In this document: piece by piece, positions 42,904-51,779 of the stretch
Layout of the letters: each line of letters opens with the position of its first letter
How positions within the stretch are numbered: the first letter of the stretch is position 1
NCBI GenBank assembly: GCA_002352225.1
Contig: DEIA01000009.1
Span: forward strand, 30,791 to 94,790
Length of the DNA stretch: 64,000 nt
Source: Flammeovirgaceae bacterium UBA2786
Lineage (GTDB): Bacteria; Bacteroidota; Bacteroidia; Cytophagales; Cyclobacteriaceae
Direction of reading: 5' to 3'
Notes under the pieces: generated by a model
Database searches by the model: none
Told to the model about the DNA's origin: nothing
Seen by the model: the letters and a program-made list of their open reading frames with translations, nothing else
Position numbers and translations under genes: made by a program

Positions 42904-43020
42904 ATGAAAAAAATGAACTCAAAAGAGATGAAAAACACTCAAGGAGGTTTTGGCCTACTCGGTGCAATGATTATCTGGTTCTGTGTTGGAGTTGTTCTTG
43001 GAATAGTAGGGGTTAGCTAA
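42904..43020 (+). CDS. Double-glycine-leader bacteriocin-like peptide
   Basis: A 38-codon ORF, too short for most gene callers. The leader MKKMNSKEMKNTQGG ends in the canonical Gly-Gly processing site and has the SKEMKN spacing of Bacteroidota GG leaders. The predicted core has 23 residues, starts FGLLGAM, is strongly hydrophobic with WFC in the middle, and ends GVS. The core suggests a membrane-active bacteriocin-like or pheromone peptide. Support for reality: a strong terminator follows at 43042, a C39 peptidase is encoded nearby and the gene is divergent from an outer-membrane gene. ATG codons at positions 1 and 4 are both possible starts. Confidence 0.75.
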   Translation: MKKMNSKEMKNTQGGFGLLGAMIIWFCVGVVLGIVGVS

Positions 43021-43041
43021 GTAGGTAAGATTTGTCGCTAT

Positions 43042-43078
43042 AAAGAAGACCGCCTTCAAAGACGGTCTTCTTTATTTA
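43042..43078 (+). terminator. Strong intrinsic terminator after the GG peptide
   Basis: AAAGAAGACCG (43042-43052) pairs perfectly with CGGTCTTCTTT (43063-43073) around a 10-nt loop, followed by TATTTATT. Its presence 21 nt after a 38-codon ORF argues that this ORF is transcribed as its own unit. Confidence 0.85.
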
Positions 43079-43224
43079 TTGCTTTTCAAAGTAATAAAAC
43101 AAGAAAGGACTATATCGAGAGCAAGAACTTCAAAAATCTATATAAAAACACAACTCCAACGCCTTTCCGTTCTCGGGCAAACTCCACCTCATAGGTCATT
43201 TTTGTTAAACCAATTCAAGGTTAT

Positions 43225-43960
43225 ATGGGTTTATCATTAATGCCTCGAAAAATTCTGGTTTGTTTTAAAAACGATCTTCGCTTACGCGACAACGAAACCT
43301 GGAACGATGCCTCCCAGCAAGGCGCTCAAGTAATTCCACTTTACATTTTCGATCCTCGTCAGTTGGATTTCACAAACTTGGCTTTCCACAAACGGGATCT
43401 TTCCGCGCCCAATTCCTGATTGAATCCTTTACCGCCTTATGGGAAAATTTGTGAGCAAAAGGTTCTAATCTGATTGTAAAAATTGGTTTACCTGAGTTTG
43501 TTATACCTGAAATTTGTATCAAAAATCAGGATTCTGATGTTTTTACAGGTTCTGAAATAACCGATGAAGAAAGTCGGATTTCCGGGGACGTTGCTCCATA
43601 ACCTAACCCTAAGAAATATTGCATTCACGACTTTCGAGGACCACAACTCTTCTTCTCCAACCAATTTACCTTTGAAATCCACAAGCTGCCCGATCAATTC
43701 TCCACTTTTCGAAAAGCAGTTGAACGCAACCTGATTGTTCGATTACCTTTTGATGAACCCAAAGTAAAGCCTACCAGATATCAACACAGATAAAATTCCA
43801 TCCGTTCAGGATTTAGGATTACCCAATGCTAAAACCCGATGCACGAAGTGTAATTACCTATACCGGTGGCGAAGTGGCCGCACTCAAGCGAATGCAGGAA
43901 TCCATTTGGGATAGTGAGGATATGGTTATCGAATGGCTAAAAGTTGCGCTTACCGCTTAC
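43225..43960 (+). pseudogene. DASH-type cryptochrome/photolyase pseudogene
   Basis: The start MPRKILVCFKNDLRLRDNE matches the photolyase N-terminus (KxLVWFRxDLRLxDN). After a frameshift near 43391-43395 the next frame reads TGSFRAQFLIESFTALWENL, broken by a TGA at 43452-43454, then AKGSNLIVKIGLPEFVIPEI. Further pieces in shifted frames read KLPDQFSTFRKAVERN and TGGEVAALKRMQESIWDSE, which is DASH cryptochrome sequence. The C-terminal FAD-binding half is missing and lemA begins at once after it. The gene is clearly dead. Confidence 0.85.
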
Positions 43961-43994
43961 AGCCACTACCTTCGCAATTCAAAAAAAACTGACT

Positions 43995-44579
43995 ATGGAA
44001 ATTTTAAAGAAATTCGGAATCTGGATTTTTCTCGGATTACTGGTTATCTGGGGTATCAGCATGTATAATGGTATGGCGCGCCTCGATCAAACGGTGAAAC
44101 AGGCCTGGGGCGATGTAGAGTCGGACTACCAACGCAGAAGCGACCTGATCCCAAATCTGGTGAATACTGTAAAAGGGTATGCGGATTTTGAGCAGGAAAC
44201 TCTTACCAAAGTAGTAGAAGCCAGAGCCAGTGCTACGCAGGTAAAAATTGATGCCTCCAACCTTACACCCGAAAACCTTCAGGCATTTCAACAAGCACAG
44301 GGCGGGTTGAACTCAGCCTTGGGAAGACTGTTGGCTGTAGCCGAAAACTATCCCGACTTAAAAGCGAACCAAAACTTTTTGGATTTGCAATCACAGTTGG
44401 AAGGAACTGAAAACAGAATTTCTGTTTCGCGTAAAAGATTTAACGATGCAGTGGGTAGCTACAACCGCGCTATCGTTGGGTTTCCGCGTAGTCTAATTGC
44501 CAACATTGGCGGTTACACAGAGAAAGGATATTTCAAAGCTGAAGAAGGGGCTGAAAAAGCGCCAGAGGTTAAATTCTGA
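43995..44579 (+). CDS. lemA: LemA-family membrane protein
   Basis: The 194-residue form starts at the ATG at 43995 (MEILKKFGIWIFLGLLVIWG). The frame runs back into the cryptochrome relic and is not used. It has one N-terminal membrane anchor and a helical body with the family segments QTVKQAWGDVESDYQRRSDLIPNLVNTVKGY and ENRISVSRKRFNDAVGSYN. LemA proteins are anchored, with unknown function, sometimes linked to surface antigen presentation. It is followed by a bidirectional terminator. Confidence 0.93.
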   Translation: MEILKKFGIWIFLGLLVIWGISMYNGMARLDQTVKQAWGDVESDYQRRSDLIPNLVNTVKGYADFEQETLTKVVEARASATQVKIDASNLTPENLQAFQQAQGGLNSALGRLLAVAENYPDLKANQNFLDLQSQLEGTENRISVSRKRFNDAVGSYNRAIVGFPRSLIANIGGYTEKGYFKAEEGAEKAPEVKF

Positions 44580-44595
44580 TCTGCTCATTTGAATA

Positions 44596-44638
44596 CAACA
44601 AAAAAGCCTGATCGAATTTGATCAGGCTTTTTTTGTTG
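44596..44638. terminator. Bidirectional terminator between lemA and infB
   Basis: GCCTGATC (44606-44613) pairs with GATCAGGC (44620-44627), flanked by A6 on the left and T7 on the right, so both strands end in a T run. The CAAC/GTTG ends extend the stem. Confidence 0.9.
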
Positions 44639-44650
44639 CTATCTGGTAAT

Positions 44651-47314
44651 CTAACTCTTCTTCACCTCGCGGTTCTCGTAGCTTTCTATTACATCGCCTT
44701 CCTTAATATCGGCAAAGTTCTTGATGCTTATACCGCAGTCGAAACCAAATTTTACCTCACTGGCATCGTCTTTATGCCGTTTCAGGGCTGTCATCTCGCC
44801 CGAGTATACCACAATACCTTCACGAATTAAGCGGATAGGATTGCTTCGTTTAATGTAACCATCGGTAACCATACAGCCTGCCACAGTACCCACTTTAGAA
44901 ATCTTGAATACCTGACGTACTTCGGCATTACCTACAATCACCTCTTCCATTTCCTTCTCTAACATACCCTCCATCGCTGCCTTGATCTCATCGATGGCAT
45001 CGTAAATGATGGAGTATAAGCGAATTTCTATTTCTTCGTTTTCAGCAACTTTGCGGGCTGTTGCAGAAGGGCGTACCTGGAAACCAATGATAATTGCATC
45101 TGATGCAGAAGCCAGCAACACATCAGATTCTGATATCTGGCCAACTCCTTTGTGAATAATAGCAACCGCCACCTTCTCGGTAGAAAGTTTAAGTAAAGAA
45201 TCCGATAACGCCTCTACAGAACCATCCACATCACCCTTCACAATCACATTCAATTGTTTGAATGAACCGATAGCCAGGCGTCTTCCAATTTCATCAAGTG
45301 TTATGTGCTTCTTGGTGCGGATGCTTTGCTCGCGCAATATCTGACCTCGTTTGTTTGCCAATTCCCGTGCTTCGCGGTCGCTCTCCATTACCTGAAATTT
45401 TTCGCCTGCTTGAGGCGCGCCATCTAAACCTAAAACCTGTACAGGTGTAGACGGCCCTACTTTTTGTACCCGCTTTCCGGTATCATCAAACATGGCTTTT
45501 ACACGGCCAAAGTTTGAGCCCGCCACCATTACATCGCCCACACTAAGACTTCCGGATTGAACCATTAAAGTAGTTACATACCCGCGGCCTTTATCTAATG
45601 AAGCTTCTATTATTGAGCCCACAGCGGCTTTATCCGGGTTTGCTTTAAGGTTAAGGATCTCTGCCTCGAGTAATACTTTTTCCAACAAGTCGTCTATGCC
45701 TTGCCCGTTTTTAGCGGAGATGGCCTGACACTGGTATTTACCTCCCCAGTCTTCAACCAGAATATTAATCTTAGAAAGTGACTCTTTTACTTTTTCGGGG
45801 TTTGCTCCGGGTTTATCAATTTTATTAATCGCAATAATAATCGGAACTCCCGCAACCTGTGCATGGTTAATTGCTTCCTTGGTTTGGGGCATCACATCAT
45901 CATCGGCAGCTACCACAATAATAGCTATGTCGGTAAGTTTTGCGCCACGCGCACGCATGGCCGTAAACGCTTCGTGTCCGGGTGTATCTAAGAATGCAAT
46001 CTTGTTTCCGTTTTTGGTAGTTACATCATATGCCCCAATGTGCTGTGTAATACCCCCGGCTTCTGATGCTGTAACTTTTGTTTTACGAATGTAATCGAGC
46101 AAAGAAGTTTTACCGTGGTCTACGTGACCCATAATGGTAACAATAGGGGCACGGGGTTGTAAATCTTCTTCTGCTTCCTGTTCTTGTTCAACCTCTACCT
46201 CTTCTTCGGTAGATGTAAATTGTACATCGTACCCAAATTCATCGGCAATTACAGTAATTGCTTCTGCATCTAACCGTTGATTAATGGACACAAACATTCC
46301 CAAACCCATACAGGTTGAGATTACATCGTTTACTGAAACGTTCATCAACGAAGCCAGGTCGTTAGCCGAAATAAATTCAGTTACCTTAAGTGTTTTAGAC
46401 GATTCCTGTTCTTGCAACAAGCGCTCTTCTTCGGCATCGGAAATAGCCTGTCGTTTTTCTTTGCGATACTTGGCACCTGTTACTTTTTTCTGATTGCCGC
46501 TTAGCTTGGCTAGCGTAGCCCTAATCTGATCCTGAATTTCCTTATCTGTGGGTTCAGCTTTCTGCTGGCGTTGCGGAAATGATTTTTGCTGACCGCGTTG
46601 CTGGTTTCCGCCCGAAGGAGCCACCGGCCTACCCGTATCTAATCTCTTGCGTGGACGTTTCTGTGCATTGGTTTTGTTAAGATCAGAAGAAGCTACAGGC
46701 TCTTTTTTCTTCTCTACCGGTAACGCAATCTTATCCACAACCTTCAGGCCTTGCAACTTATCGGCTTTAGCCTTAATGGTTTCAAGTTCGGGTTGTTGCG
46801 GCTCTACTTTCTCTACAACTGGTTCTTTTACTGCCTTAGGCTTTTCAACAACTTCTACTTTTTCCTTCTCTTCTTTCTTAGCCGGTTTTTTCTTCTCTTG
46901 TTCCAGTTCTATCTTACCAATTACCTTAATGCCTTCCAGTTTTGGTTTCTCAACTTCAACTTTTTCTGTTTTAGGCTCTTCTTTCGGTTTAACAATTTCT
47001 TTCGAACCGAGGTTTTTAATTAGAACACTTTCTTCTTCATCGGTCTTTTTTCGCACAAGCACTTCCGGTTCTACTTTAGCCGGAGTGGGCTCGGCAAGTT
47101 TAATACCAATGGTTAGCCCCGAGGCCTCTGCTTTTTCGGAGGCCGATGAGGCAAACTCTTTTGAAAGCATGGCAAACTGTTCGGCCGTAAGCTTTGCATT
47201 GGGATTATTCTCTACACTAAACCCCTTTTTGGCCAAAAAATCCAAAATGGTGTTGTGCCCCACATTGAGTTTGCGAGATGCCTGCCCCAGTCTTATGCCT
47301 TTATCTTCTGCCAT
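44651..47314 (-). CDS. infB: Translation initiation factor IF-2
   Basis: The 887-residue GTPase has an N-terminal IF2_N domain (MAEDKGIRLGQASRKLNVGH), a long charged linker rich in Glu, Lys, Val and Pro (about 70-330), and the G domain with GHVDHGKTS (about 395-403), DTPGHEAF and NKID. Domains II to IV follow (KGDVDGSVEALSDSL near 690). IF-2 brings fMet-tRNA to the 30S subunit. It is the last gene of rimP-nusA-infB, with a 54-nt gap after nusA. The antisense frames over the linker are shadows. Confidence 0.97.
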   Translation of the reverse strand: MAEDKGIRLGQASRKLNVGHNTILDFLAKKGFSVENNPNAKLTAEQFAMLSKEFASSASEKAEASGLTIGIKLAEPTPAKVEPEVLVRKKTDEEESVLIKNLGSKEIVKPKEEPKTEKVEVEKPKLEGIKVIGKIELEQEKKKPAKKEEKEKVEVVEKPKAVKEPVVEKVEPQQPELETIKAKADKLQGLKVVDKIALPVEKKKEPVASSDLNKTNAQKRPRKRLDTGRPVAPSGGNQQRGQQKSFPQRQQKAEPTDKEIQDQIRATLAKLSGNQKKVTGAKYRKEKRQAISDAEEERLLQEQESSKTLKVTEFISANDLASLMNVSVNDVISTCMGLGMFVSINQRLDAEAITVIADEFGYDVQFTSTEEEVEVEQEQEAEEDLQPRAPIVTIMGHVDHGKTSLLDYIRKTKVTASEAGGITQHIGAYDVTTKNGNKIAFLDTPGHEAFTAMRARGAKLTDIAIIVVAADDDVMPQTKEAINHAQVAGVPIIIAINKIDKPGANPEKVKESLSKINILVEDWGGKYQCQAISAKNGQGIDDLLEKVLLEAEILNLKANPDKAAVGSIIEASLDKGRGYVTTLMVQSGSLSVGDVMVAGSNFGRVKAMFDDTGKRVQKVGPSTPVQVLGLDGAPQAGEKFQVMESDREARELANKRGQILREQSIRTKKHITLDEIGRRLAIGSFKQLNVIVKGDVDGSVEALSDSLLKLSTEKVAVAIIHKGVGQISESDVLLASASDAIIIGFQVRPSATARKVAENEEIEIRLYSIIYDAIDEIKAAMEGMLEKEMEEVIVGNAEVRQVFKISKVGTVAGCMVTDGYIKRSNPIRLIREGIVVYSGEMTALKRHKDDASEVKFGFDCGISIKNFADIKEGDVIESYENREVKKS

Positions 47315-47368
47315 GCGCCAAATATCGCTATTTTAATTATTTTACTTCGATTTTATTATCGTTACGCC

Positions 47369-48610
47369 TTATTCAAATTCCTTCTTAAGCACGCCCAATA
47401 CACTATCAATTGTCTCTTCTTCCAGATCGGTTCTGCGTACTAATTCTTCTTTGTTCAGATTAAGTACACTCTTGGCAGAGTCAAGCCCAATGCGCTTGAG
47501 TTCATCAATCACCCAGCTTTCAATTTCATCGCCAAACTCGTCCAGATCAACATCTTCTTCCTGTTCGCCATCAGTTTCGCGGAACACATCAATTTCCATA
47601 CCCACCAAACGGCTGGCAAGCTTTATGTTTAACCCGCCTTTACCAATAGCCAACGATACCTGATCGGGTTTTAGAAATACCGATACCCGGCTGTTTTCTT
47701 TATCGATTTTGATGCTTACAATTTTTGCCGGACTAAGTGCCCGTTGTATGTACAACTCCAGGTTTTCGGTATAGTTGATTACATCAATGTTTTCGTTCTG
47801 CAACTCGCGCACAATGGCATGAATGCGGGAACCTTTCATACCCACACATGCCCCTACCGGATCAATGCGATCATCGTATGATTCTACAGCTACTTTAGCG
47901 CGTTCACCTGGTTCACGTACTACTTTCTTTATGGTAATAAGACCATCATACACTTCGGGTACTTCCTGTTCAAACAAACGTTCTACAAATGCAGGGGCCG
48001 TACGCGATAAGATAATTTTAGGGCTGCCATTCACCATGTCAACCTTATGTACTACAGCCCGCACATTTTCGCCTTTGCGGTAACGGTCTTTTTGAATTTG
48101 CTCGTTGCGCGGAATAGAGATTTCATTTCCTTCGGCATCAATCAATAATACCTCGCGGCTCAACACCTGATAAACCTCTCCGGTAATGATCTCTCCCACC
48201 AGGTCTTTATATTTTTGATATAAAATATCTTTTTCAAGATCCTTTACCTTTTGCATAAGCGTTTGGCGCGCGGTGGTTACAGCCCTACGGCCAAAATCTT
48301 CCAGGTAAATCTGCTCGGCTACCTCTTCACCTACTTCAAAGTCGGCTTCAATTTTTTGAGCTTCTGTCAAACTGATTTTATCGTGCTCCCAAATGTCTTC
48401 TGAATTGTCGTCCACAATTTCGCGGAAGCGCCAGATTTCAAGATCACCCTTATCGGCATTTACGATAATATCGAAGTTATCGTCCTCCACGTATTTTTTA
48501 CGAATCATATTCCGGAACACGTCTTCCAGAATCCGGATCATAGTAGGGCGGTCGATGTTTTTTTGTTTGGCAAAATCTGCAAACGATTCTATCAGTGTTG
48601 ATGCATCCAT
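47369..48610 (-). CDS. nusA: Transcription termination/antitermination factor NusA
   Basis: The 413-residue protein has the NusA N-terminal domain (about 1-125, with RPTMIRILEDVFRNMIRKKY), an S1 domain (about 130-200), two KH domains (GSRIHAIVRELQNENIDVI and the GGLNIKLASRLVG region) and an acidic C-terminal helix-hairpin region. It binds RNA polymerase and controls pausing and antitermination. It is 9 nt after rimP and 54 nt before infB, the usual conserved cluster. Confidence 0.97.
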   Translation of the reverse strand: MDASTLIESFADFAKQKNIDRPTMIRILEDVFRNMIRKKYVEDDNFDIIVNADKGDLEIWRFREIVDDNSEDIWEHDKISLTEAQKIEADFEVGEEVAEQIYLEDFGRRAVTTARQTLMQKVKDLEKDILYQKYKDLVGEIITGEVYQVLSREVLLIDAEGNEISIPRNEQIQKDRYRKGENVRAVVHKVDMVNGSPKIILSRTAPAFVERLFEQEVPEVYDGLITIKKVVREPGERAKVAVESYDDRIDPVGACVGMKGSRIHAIVRELQNENIDVINYTENLELYIQRALSPAKIVSIKIDKENSRVSVFLKPDQVSLAIGKGGLNIKLASRLVGMEIDVFRETDGEQEEDVDLDEFGDEIESWVIDELKRIGLDSAKSVLNLNKEELVRRTDLEEETIDSVLGVLKKEFE

Positions 48611-48619
48611 AGTTGTTAA

Positions 48620-49087
48620 CTATTTAAACGAAACCATTACAATTGCTTTTTCTATTTCACTATAGGGTATTTCTACCGTTTTAAGTTCTGTTTTCTTACC
48701 TTTTACTTTCTCTTCTGCTTCAAGAGTTACTCCTCCATCTGTAGCTGCGGTTAGTTTACCTTGCCAGATGGATTTGTCTTTGCGTACCACTTTTAATCCA
48801 CGCCCGATATTTTTAACAAACTGGCGTTTCAGTTTCAGCGGTTGATCAAGACCTGGTGTGCCTACTTCCAGCATGTAGTTCTCTTTAATCAAATCCAGTT
48901 TATCAAGGTCTTCAGATAATGCGCGGCTTAAATCAGAACAATGATCGATGGTAATGCCCTTATCGCCATCCAGAAAAACAGAAACCTTGTGCGGCTTATG
49001 TTTACTGATAACCACATCTACCACAAAATGCGATGCATCGGTAAGGTGTGATTCTGCCAATTCCCGTATTTTTTGCGCGATATCCAT
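48620..49087 (-). CDS. rimP: Ribosome maturation factor RimP
   Basis: The 155-residue form starts at the ATG at 49087 (MDIAQKIRELAESHLTD); the frame is open up to 49183, but that segment lies in the intergenic hairpin. Family segments visible are ITIDHCSDLSRALSEDLDKLD and YMLEVGTPGLDQPLKLKRQFVKNIG, and the C-terminal SH3-like domain. RimP is needed for 30S maturation. It leads the rimP-nusA-infB operon. Confidence 0.94.
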   Translation of the reverse strand: MDIAQKIRELAESHLTDASHFVVDVVISKHKPHKVSVFLDGDKGITIDHCSDLSRALSEDLDKLDLIKENYMLEVGTPGLDQPLKLKRQFVKNIGRGLKVVRKDKSIWQGKLTAATDGGVTLEAEEKVKGKKTELKTVEIPYSEIEKAIVMVSFK

Positions 49088-49103
49088 TAAAACTTGTATA
49101 AAC

Positions 49104-49131
49104 AAAGAGGGGACTTTTGGGTCCCCTCTTT
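49104..49131 (-). terminator. Hairpin between the metalloprotease and rimP
   Basis: AAAGAGGGGAC (49104-49114) pairs perfectly with GTCCCCTCTTT (49121-49131) around a 6-nt TTTTGG loop. On the minus strand the stem is followed by TTTGTTTAT. It may terminate the protease transcript and lies just ahead of the rimP start. Confidence 0.7.
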
Positions 49132-49197
49132 TGAATTTTTTCAAGAAGTGGTGCAAAGGTAAATGCTTTTTGTAGAAAAGCAAACCCTGGGATTTAG

Positions 49198-51129
49198 TTA
49201 GTGCTCGATTTTTATTCTTCTAAACTCTACTGTTTCACCAATAGCCACCTTTAGCAGGTAGTATCCGTTTGGGATACCTGAGGTGTTTATCTGGATTGGA
49301 CGTTCGTCAAGATTAAGTGATTGCGAGAATACCAAAGCGCCATCCCCACCATTCACAATTTCCACACAGATAGATTGTGCTCCCTTGCCGTTTCGTTTCC
49401 TGACATTTTCTATAGTGAGTGTATTTGCTGTAGGGTTAGGATAAACAGTAAACATACCATATGCGCCACAGTCAATATATTCTATTTCAGTTCCTACCCA
49501 ACTGGCTGAACCGCACTCATTGGTTCCTCTGGCTTCAAATATATAGTAGCCATTGCCCGAGGGGTAATAACTCCATAGGTAGGGTGCGTTGGCCTGGTAA
49601 TTTGTGGGCGATGTATAAAGCACCGTTTGCCCGGTTACATCCAACAGCCGCGCCTGAAAATAGGAAGTAGGTGTTTCTGATTCGAGTTCAAAATAATTGC
49701 CGTAACTGTTGGAGCAGAAGTACATACCTTCGTTCTCGCTGTTGGTAAAATTGATAACATCTACAGATGGCATACCCACCCATACACTTTTTTGTATGCG
49801 TGCTATGAAGCAATTGCCTGGCCCGATTAATGTAAATATTATCGTCCCTGTTCCCCGCACATTAGAATTGGCAGCCACTAATGTTGCCGATGCCCCTGTA
49901 CCACCAGATACGCTAAAAAGATATGCAGGCTCTGCTTCCCATGTTACGTCAGCATCGTTAGGAAGAGTACCTGATAATGCGAATTGAAGACCACTGCCCG
50001 TACATACTATATTTGAACTTGAAGTAATCTGTGGTACCTGGTAATTGATAAAGTTTTTAAGATGTGGCATTTGCATCCACATGATACCCGTCTGATGTCG
50101 TGAAAATTCATCCCGGCAATCAGCTGTTGTATAAGACATTACATTGCGGGTTGGAGGTGTCCATAGATCACCCCAGTTGTCTTCACGGAAATCGCCACTG
50201 GCAGGATGATTATAAACACAACCTGTTACATTGTCAATTTGATTCGGATCAGCATCCGTATCACATAGAAAATCACCGTTGATTTCGCATTTCAATTTGT
50301 TGTCCGTGCCTAAACATCCATCATACCAGTAGTTGCGTTTTACGCGACTTACCGACTCCTGGTAGCATCCGTTAGAGATGGTTGCGTTTTCTTCATTCTT
50401 AAAGGCAAGTGATGGTAATCGGCCGGGATGGTGCGTGTGCAATAAACCAAGTGTATGGCCAATTTCGTGGGCAAGGGTTGCGGCTATATTTTCGGCATTG
50501 CGTTGTGTACCAGCAGGGTTATTGTGTGTTCTCACATAGCATGAATAATGTGTATAGGGAAGTACGGGGTAATGCGGAAGGCTGGCCTTGCCCAAACCAC
50601 TTTGCGGTTCATTGTTATAGCGTATAAAGTGTACGTTAATCCCTTTGCTGTTGTCTGGTATATACCGCTTGCGCGACCATAGATCATATACATGCAAGTT
50701 GGTGGACACTTCCTGATTGAAAAAATTGTTAGCCTCAAACTCCACGCGGTTCACATAAAACTGGATGGCCGTGCTTGCATCGCGGTATATTGTGTTCACC
50801 ATACATGCAATTTCTCTTGCTTGAATCTCTGTAATAGAGGAGTTGGGATTATTGCCTCCATCCCGATAGATATAAACATTTATTGGAATAAGGAAATTGG
50901 GTTCCAAAAAACTGGTACTACTGCCAGTGGTGCGAAGTGCCGGTGATGAAGGAAATGAAATGTAAGGCAGGTTATCATATCCATTCTGTACCAGGTAGTT
51001 TTCAATTACCTGGTTATTGCCGTAGTAGGGTAATGCCACAGCCTGTGCCGAGTCAAGATTGGGCGTGGAACACCCGCCACCAGGCTCTTCGTACGGGGGC
51101 AATGTAAGTGGGACAGACCCACTCGGCAT
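49198..51129 (-). CDS. T9SS-dependent zinc metalloprotease, cut off from its signal peptide
   Basis: The 643-residue ORF contains HEIGHTLGLLHTH, a zinc metallopeptidase (M43-like metzincin) site, and a Met-turn RNVMSYT. Two Cys-rich segments are followed by a C-terminal T9SS type A sorting domain (VYPNPTANTLTIENV ... GYYLLKVAIGETVEF). The first codon of this ORF is an ATG at 51129, but no signal peptide follows it. A signal peptide is encoded in the same frame upstream, separated by TAA at 51133-51135 (see 51133-51207). Unless the stop is suppressed or a sequencing error, the product would stay in the cytoplasm. Confidence 0.8.
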   Translation of the reverse strand: MPSGSVPLTLPPYEEPGGGCSTPNLDSAQAVALPYYGNNQVIENYLVQNGYDNLPYISFPSSPALRTTGSSTSFLEPNFLIPINVYIYRDGGNNPNSSITEIQAREIACMVNTIYRDASTAIQFYVNRVEFEANNFFNQEVSTNLHVYDLWSRKRYIPDNSKGINVHFIRYNNEPQSGLGKASLPHYPVLPYTHYSCYVRTHNNPAGTQRNAENIAATLAHEIGHTLGLLHTHHPGRLPSLAFKNEENATISNGCYQESVSRVKRNYWYDGCLGTDNKLKCEINGDFLCDTDADPNQIDNVTGCVYNHPASGDFREDNWGDLWTPPTRNVMSYTTADCRDEFSRHQTGIMWMQMPHLKNFINYQVPQITSSSNIVCTGSGLQFALSGTLPNDADVTWEAEPAYLFSVSGGTGASATLVAANSNVRGTGTIIFTLIGPGNCFIARIQKSVWVGMPSVDVINFTNSENEGMYFCSNSYGNYFELESETPTSYFQARLLDVTGQTVLYTSPTNYQANAPYLWSYYPSGNGYYIFEARGTNECGSASWVGTEIEYIDCGAYGMFTVYPNPTANTLTIENVRKRNGKGAQSICVEIVNGGDGALVFSQSLNLDERPIQINTSGIPNGYYLLKVAIGETVEFRRIKIEH

Positions 51130-51132
51130 AAG

Positions 51133-51207
51133 TTAAGGCACTTGGGCAAAAAGGATTTGCAATGTTAGTAATAACATTGCCGATAACAAGGGATAGACCT
51201 TTTTCAT
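51133..51207 (-). pseudogene. Signal peptide fragment of the metalloprotease gene, ended by in-frame TAA
   Basis: An ATG at 51207 encodes MKKVYPLLSAMLLLTLQILF, then AQVP and a TAA at 51133-51135. The next codons continue in the same frame into LMPSGSVPLTL of the protease ORF. This is a typical Sec signal peptide with an Ala-Gln junction. The most economical reading is a CAA to TAA change in one original gene of 669 residues. Confidence 0.8.
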
Positions 51208-51228
51208 AATCATTGGGAGTTATGGATA

Positions 51229-51753
51229 TTATTTTTTGAAATAAAAAGTTGTGTAGCCTTCATGTGGGTCATTAGCTGGTCTTCTGGTGTCCAGGCCGTT
51301 GAAGTATATTTCATGAATGAGGCACTGTTTGTAAACAATCCTGATTGTATCAATGTCGTTGTAAGATGTTTTTAAATAAAAAGTGCGTTCAGTCAGGTCT
51401 AACAAGGCTTGCGGATCATGGAAGGGAACGTCCTTATATGGTTCTAGGTTAGTATAAACCCAGTTATCAATAAAATATCTATTTGATGGAGGGATTTCTT
51501 CAAAATGGTCATCGTACAAAACAACACTATCCCTGTGTATGATTGCATCGGTAGTTATATCCACAAGATTTACAGATGTTACTTTATCTATTATCTTATA
51601 CCATTGCGGACTTCTTAGATTGATTTCGGCATCCAAATCAGGGAAGTTGCACGGATGGTCAGACGGCTTGTGAATATTAGGGTCGCATCCTGAAAATGAA
51701 CTGAGTAATAGTACAGTTATAATTATAGTGAATGCCTTCCAAGTGAGTTTCAT
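51229..51753 (-). CDS. Hypothetical lipoprotein
   Basis: A 174-residue protein with a lipoprotein signal peptide (MKLTWKAFTIIITVLLLSSF followed by SGC, lipid Cys at about 23). The mature domain is unassigned. It has HPCNFPDLDAEINLRS, RYFIDNWVYTNLEPYKD and DTIRIVYKQCLIHEIYF. It ends 21 nt before the metalloprotease signal peptide and is on the same strand, so the two form one unit. A role as partner of the protease is inference. Confidence 0.7.
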   Translation of the reverse strand: MKLTWKAFTIIITVLLLSSFSGCDPNIHKPSDHPCNFPDLDAEINLRSPQWYKIIDKVTSVNLVDITTDAIIHRDSVVLYDDHFEEIPPSNRYFIDNWVYTNLEPYKDVPFHDPQALLDLTERTFYLKTSYNDIDTIRIVYKQCLIHEIYFNGLDTRRPANDPHEGYTTFYFKK

Positions 51754-51779
51754 AAAAAGTTTTTTTTATTCTTTAGACA

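Noticed and set aside
43826..44068. 80-residue ORF just before lemA
   Set aside because: It is a readable piece of the cryptochrome pseudogene running into the lemA start, not an independent gene.
46647..47336. 229-residue ORF on the plus strand
   Set aside because: Antisense to the low-complexity linker of IF-2; Ser/Phe-rich by complement of Glu/Lys codons.
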